DNA of 36,954 nt, from positions 1 through 36,954 of the forward strand of contig CAIULL010000241.1 of assembly GCA_903899985.1 (NCBI GenBank), written 5' to 3'. Position 1 is the first letter of the stretch. Every line of letters starts with the position of its first letter. Below the pieces are notes generated by a model. That model ran no database searches and had not been told where the DNA came from. It saw nothing but the letters and a program-made list of their open reading frames with translations. The position numbers and the translations under genes were made by a program. The DNA is from an uncultured Schlesneria sp. (lineage in GTDB: Bacteria > Planctomycetota > Planctomycetia > Planctomycetales > Planctomycetaceae). Below are positions 34,183 to 36,954 of the stretch, piece by piece.

Positions 34183-34869
34183 CTATCTTTCTAACGCAGC
34201 GTCATCAGGAGTCCGCCCGAGAATGATGTCAAACCGAGCCGCATATTCACCGATCTTCGACTCCGGAATCGGCTTGAAATCGACCATCAACAGTTCGCGA
34301 TCAATCAGGTCGCGAGTTCCACCAAATACGCCATCGCGAGCATTCCCTTCGTGACCCCGAATCACCAGTTGAGTCGTCAAAAGCTTGCGATCGCCCTTCT
34401 TCACCATCACATGAATGTGGGGAGCGGGTCGACCGGGGTAGGGGACTGGCTTAATCGTCCGAAAGCGATACTCACCTGTGGATGCCGTCGTGAACCGACC
34501 AAACCCCTGAAAATTCTGATCCCGAGTCTTCTGCTTCGGGACACTGTCCGACGTATGCAGATAGACAGCATTCGCATCGCACTGCCAGATCTCAATCGTC
34601 AGATCTTTTAACGGAGTTCCACTTTCACTCAGGACTCGTCCGGTCAAATGAGTAATCTCGCCGACCGCCGGTGTAATACTGTCGTTGATGATCAGTAAAT
34701 CATTGTCTTGATCCAGCGGCAGCTTGTCCGGATAAAACGGCCCTTCGGTCAGCGGAGGTGTGCGGAAAAGCTGCTCGGCAAACAACCCCGGTGTCGTCAA
34801 CAGTGCCGATCCGAACGTGGCATTCCGCAGAAAATGCCGTCGTGAAATCGAAGAAAAATCCAAATTCAT
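34183..34869 (-). CDS. Tat-exported intradiol ring-cleavage dioxygenase-like protein
   Basis: This 228-aa protein starts with a twin-arginine signal (S-R-R-H-F-L, arginines 10-11); AAAGG precedes the ATG. The body matches the intradiol dioxygenase fold: THLTGRVL, IEIWQCDANAVYLH, STGEYRFRTIKPVPYPGRPAPHIHV. The non-haem iron ligands would be Y103, Y144, H151 and H153. The stretch between Y144 and H151 is only 6 residues, shorter than the 12 or so in protocatechuate 3,4-dioxygenase, so the active site is probably more open. Export is unusual for catechol degradation enzymes but known for this sub-group in planctomycetes and others. The substrate may be an aromatic fragment or something else; no further aromatic pathway gene is near. 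Confidence 0.85.
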   Translation of the reverse strand: MNLDFSSISRRHFLRNATFGSALLTTPGLFAEQLFRTPPLTEGPFYPDKLPLDQDNDLLIINDSITPAVGEITHLTGRVLSESGTPLKDLTIEIWQCDANAVYLHTSDSVPKQKTRDQNFQGFGRFTTASTGEYRFRTIKPVPYPGRPAPHIHVMVKKGDRKLLTTQLVIRGHEGNARDGVFGGTRDLIDRELLMVDFKPIPESKIGEYAARFDIILGRTPDDAALER

Positions 34870-35381
34870 GTGAAACCTTTAAGAGTGATTTCGAAAGAAA
34901 AACAGACGGGCCACGACAAGTACCGAAAACGGCCAACGCGATTCCACAAAGTTTTTTAAATTCAGTGAAAAATGATTTGACCAGGAATCGACAAGTCGTA
35001 CGAAACAGGATCAACGGTATCACCTAATGGTCGTCGGCTCGCATCAGATACCGCCGCAATTCATCAGGAATTCAGGTTCGTCACGGGTCGTCGTGCTCTG
35101 CATCTTTCCGGCATCTTGAATCAGTGATACCGATTTGCTTGACTTCAACCGCCTGACCGCTTCTGATTGCACGGCGAAATGTGTGGCTCAATTCCGGATG
35201 TCATGCCCTGCAAATTGGCGGAACTCACGGGAAAATCAAGACTGAAAACTCTCGCCGCGTCTTTGGCAGAATAATAAATTTTCCGTTTGACAAATAATGT
35301 GGCACGGCACGATCCACCTTGCTGAAATATTACTCTCCTGAAACGTTATTTCGTCCCTTTCCAGAAATCAGGGTTGTCAAC
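34870..35381. other. Divergent promoter region, no gene
   Basis: About 510 bases separate the leftward dioxygenase gene and the rightward STAS gene. TTGACA at 35287-35292 could be a -35 box of the STAS gene, but a convincing -10 at the right distance is missing. No gene is visible. Confidence 0.35.
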
Positions 35382-35756
35382 ATGGGTTCAAAAATCTCAT
35401 TCGAATCAGAAGTCATCGACGGTGACATCCTGGCGATTGTCCTGCGAGGCGATCTGGACTCGGTGACCACGCCGGAATTTGATCAGGAGATCCAGCGACA
35501 TCTGGAAGCAGGCCATCAAAAAATCATTATCGACTGCCGCTTTATGGGGTATATCTCCAGTATCGGCATCGGTTCATTGGTCGCATTGAAAACCAGGCTG
35601 GCGAAAAAAGGGGGAACCGTCAAACTGGCGGCTATCCAAGGTCCCGTCATGCAGGTACTTCGCCTCGTCCGTCTGGATAAGGTCCTCGATATGTATGGCG
35701 ATCTCGAATTTGCCAGACAATCATTCCACGGTAAAGAACCTTCCACCGAACCGTGA
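35382..35756 (+). CDS. STAS-domain anti-sigma factor antagonist-like protein
   Basis: The protein is 124 aa from ATG 35382. The frame opens at 35319, but the extra 21 residues do not fit the STAS fold, which begins right after the chosen start. The domain shows the usual order: ILAIVLRGDLDSVTTPEFDQ, then IIIDCRFMGYISSIGIGSLVALKTRL, then VKLAAIQGPVMQVLRLVRLD. The S-S-I-G segment is where SpoIIAA-type proteins are phosphorylated by their partner kinase. It probably acts in a partner-switching pathway that controls a sigma factor or another output. No kinase (RsbW/SpoIIAB-like), phosphatase or sigma gene is adjacent, so the partner is unknown. It converges with a small acidic protein gene 155 bases away. 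Confidence 0.85.
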   Translation: MGSKISFESEVIDGDILAIVLRGDLDSVTTPEFDQEIQRHLEAGHQKIIIDCRFMGYISSIGIGSLVALKTRLAKKGGTVKLAAIQGPVMQVLRLVRLDKVLDMYGDLEFARQSFHGKEPSTEP

Positions 35757-35911
35757 TAATAATCACAGCCGATCCCGTCGCGGCGCAGCCGGTTTGTAAA
35801 CGTCGCATCACGGGTACAGAATTGGCTTAAGGTTCGCGCGCTGATTCGAAATACAAAGGCAGCTTCGCACCGCCGAAAAACGACGAAGGTCTTTCGGTCA
35901 ATAAACCCTCA

Positions 35912-36208
35912 TCATTCGGTCACGATCAAAACATCACCCGGCCCCATAACGGCGGCAATTTTCAGCAGTCCTTCGGCAATCCCCTTCGAACTTTCCGATA
36001 ATTCAAACGTCGCCAGAATCGCCTCCAGATCCTCCCGCAACGCGAGTCCGTCATCAGCAGACCCGTGCTCCGTCAGCTTCTCCAGTTCAGAAATATTCTC
36101 AAACCCCAGAACAGCCTTCTTGAATTCCAACCACCCACCGGAGGTCGTGGAAATTTGCCCAGCTTCAACTTCCCCCATAGCGGTCTTGATTCTCGCCACA
36201 ATGCTCAT
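35912..36208 (-). CDS. Small acidic protein, unknown function
   Basis: The protein is 98 aa from ATG 36208, chosen because GAGGATTGCAGC precedes it; an upstream start at 36268 would add 20 residues that overlap a tandem repeat. The sequence is acidic and mostly helical in appearance (VARIKTAMGEVEAGQ, LEKLTEHG, LREDLEAILATFELSE, IAEGLLKIAAVMG) and ends with GPGDVLIVTE. There is no signal peptide, membrane helix or recognised domain. Its convergent position next to the STAS gene does not imply shared function. It may be a small cytoplasmic partner protein, but nothing in the sequence proves this. Confidence 0.55.
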   Translation of the reverse strand: MSIVARIKTAMGEVEAGQISTTSGGWLEFKKAVLGFENISELEKLTEHGSADDGLALREDLEAILATFELSESSKGIAEGLLKIAAVMGPGDVLIVTE

Positions 36209-36264
36209 GCTGCAATCCTCGGCTTCATTAAACAGATCAAACACATCATTCGACAATTTCTGCC

Positions 36265-36293
36265 GCAACGGTCAAGGCAACGGTCAAGGCAAC
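36265..36293. repeat. 12-bp tandem repeat
   Basis: GCAACGGTCAAG occurs twice in a row (36265-36276 and 36277-36288), followed by a partial third copy. It lies just upstream of the small acidic protein gene, read leftward, and might affect its expression. Confidence 0.55.
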
Positions 36294-36431
36294 CGTCCTC
36301 TCTTCAAGTGGGCAAAGCCCCACCCGAGCCACGTTCTAGCTCGAATTCGATTGTTAGTGATTTCGATCTTTTCCTAACCGGTTCTCGTATTCCAACTTGC
36401 CAGTCTTAACGACGAAATCAATTCAGGTTTT

Positions 36432-36672
36432 TAACCACGAAACACACGAAAAAACAGTCGAGGCGAGCCGGGGTGCGTCAGCCCCCGGACTCTTCTCTTC
36501 CATAAATTCTGCGCGCCGCACAAAGAACCAAAACGTTAGCAGTACGAAACACAAAAAACAGATATCAGGAACAAAACAAAGAATTCGATTTGCACAACAT
36601 TGAAACATGGGACCGTAAGAAGGTGTCAACCGCCATCTCAGTCTGCATATTTTTTCGTGTGTTTCGTGGTTA
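36432..36672. repeat. 241-bp element with perfect 23-bp inverted ends
   Basis: The 23-base arm at 36432-36454 (TAACCACGAAACACACGAAA and three more A) is perfectly complementary to 36650-36672. The interior has no gene and holds a short GC-rich hairpin (CCGGGG...CCCCGG near 36469-36488). The form fits a MITE-like non-autonomous element or a dispersed intergenic repeat. Confidence 0.6.
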
Positions 36673-36954
36673 TCCTCTTCTTCTTAAATCCCCGCCCCCG
36701 TCAGCCCTCACCACACTAACTGCATTGAAGTGATTTCCTGCTCGCGCTCGGATTCATAATTAATGCGCAACAATGGCCAAGTTTGGGCAACTATGCGAAG
36801 GGTTCTCCCGCACCGCGACCCCACCCCCCCTGCGGGGGTGGTTAACGGGCCTTTGCCCTACAACCCGCATCAAAACCAAAAAAACAATTATTTCCAAAGG
36901 CGGTTTGAAGCGACCCGTTCTTCATCTCAGCCCACGATAGTTGTGGGTAGGGCA

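Larger units (their letters stand above)
36209..36954. other. Gene-poor right end with several repeats
   Basis: No convincing gene is present in about 750 bases. The stretch holds a 12-base tandem repeat, a 241-bp element with 23-bp inverted ends and a GC-rich hairpin (CCACCCCC 36821-36828 with GGGGGTGG 36834-36841). It looks like an accumulation site for non-coding repeats. Confidence 0.45.

Noticed and set aside
35299-35321. TGGCACG followed by TTGC before the STAS gene, considered as a sigma-54 promoter
   Set aside because: The spacing between the GG and GC elements is too long for a -24/-12 promoter.

Overview
The window looks like chromosomal DNA of a planctomycete, most likely of the Planctomycetaceae type. 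This is inferred from gene content: two DUF1501 proteins in tandem beside a type I sulfatase, many exported proteins with twin-arginine (S-R-R-x-F-L) signals, a leucine-rich-repeat tail on a transporter, an EF-hand protein with Gly/Pro-rich tracts, and very large envelope proteins of unrecognised family. No rRNA, tRNA, CRISPR array or recognisable transposase gene was found.

Layout. 1-542: a possible gene start running off the left edge (minus strand), a long nested stem-loop, and about 400 bases without a convincing gene. 543-10573: two plus-strand genes joined by a 4-base overlap, encoding envelope proteins of 1130 and 2213 aa. The second reads as two units in a row, so the locus holds three units of about 1100 aa, each with an export signal, about 950-1000 residues of beta-rich sequence and three C-terminal membrane helices. 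10579-14123: three minus-strand genes (a D-threonine aldolase/D-serine dehydratase-like PLP enzyme, an exported NHL-type propeller protein, an exported nucleoside hydrolase). 14471-17048: plus-strand genes for a small exported coiled-coil protein, a polyprenyl-phosphate glycosyltransferase and a Tat-exported sugar isomerase/epimerase-like protein. 17049-19496: an orphan macrodomain gene and an orphan parA gene amid repeats and gene-poor DNA. 19497-22408: an ABC sugar-type binding lipoprotein and a permease with an LRR tail, with no ATPase gene nearby. 22884-23687: a SHOCT-domain protein. 23995-28823: a probable plus-strand operon of DUF1501, DUF1501, sulfatase and cupin genes. 28830-34869: minus-strand genes for a giant FtsK/EccC-like ATPase, an EF-hand protein and an intradiol dioxygenase-like protein. 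35382-36208: a STAS-domain protein facing a small acidic protein of unknown function. 36209-36954: repeats, no gene.

How the parts fit. Several genes suit a heterotrophic planctomycete that handles sulfated or complex carbohydrates and nucleosides outside the cytoplasm (sulfatase, nucleoside hydrolase, sugar-binding lipoprotein, isomerase, dioxygenase). They are not one pathway. The most unusual locus is the pair of giant envelope genes at the left. The next most unusual are the three-domain FtsK/EccC-like ATPase without recognisable secretion partners and the permease-LRR fusion. Positions and motifs were read by eye. Homology statements are family recognition from sequence, not database results.
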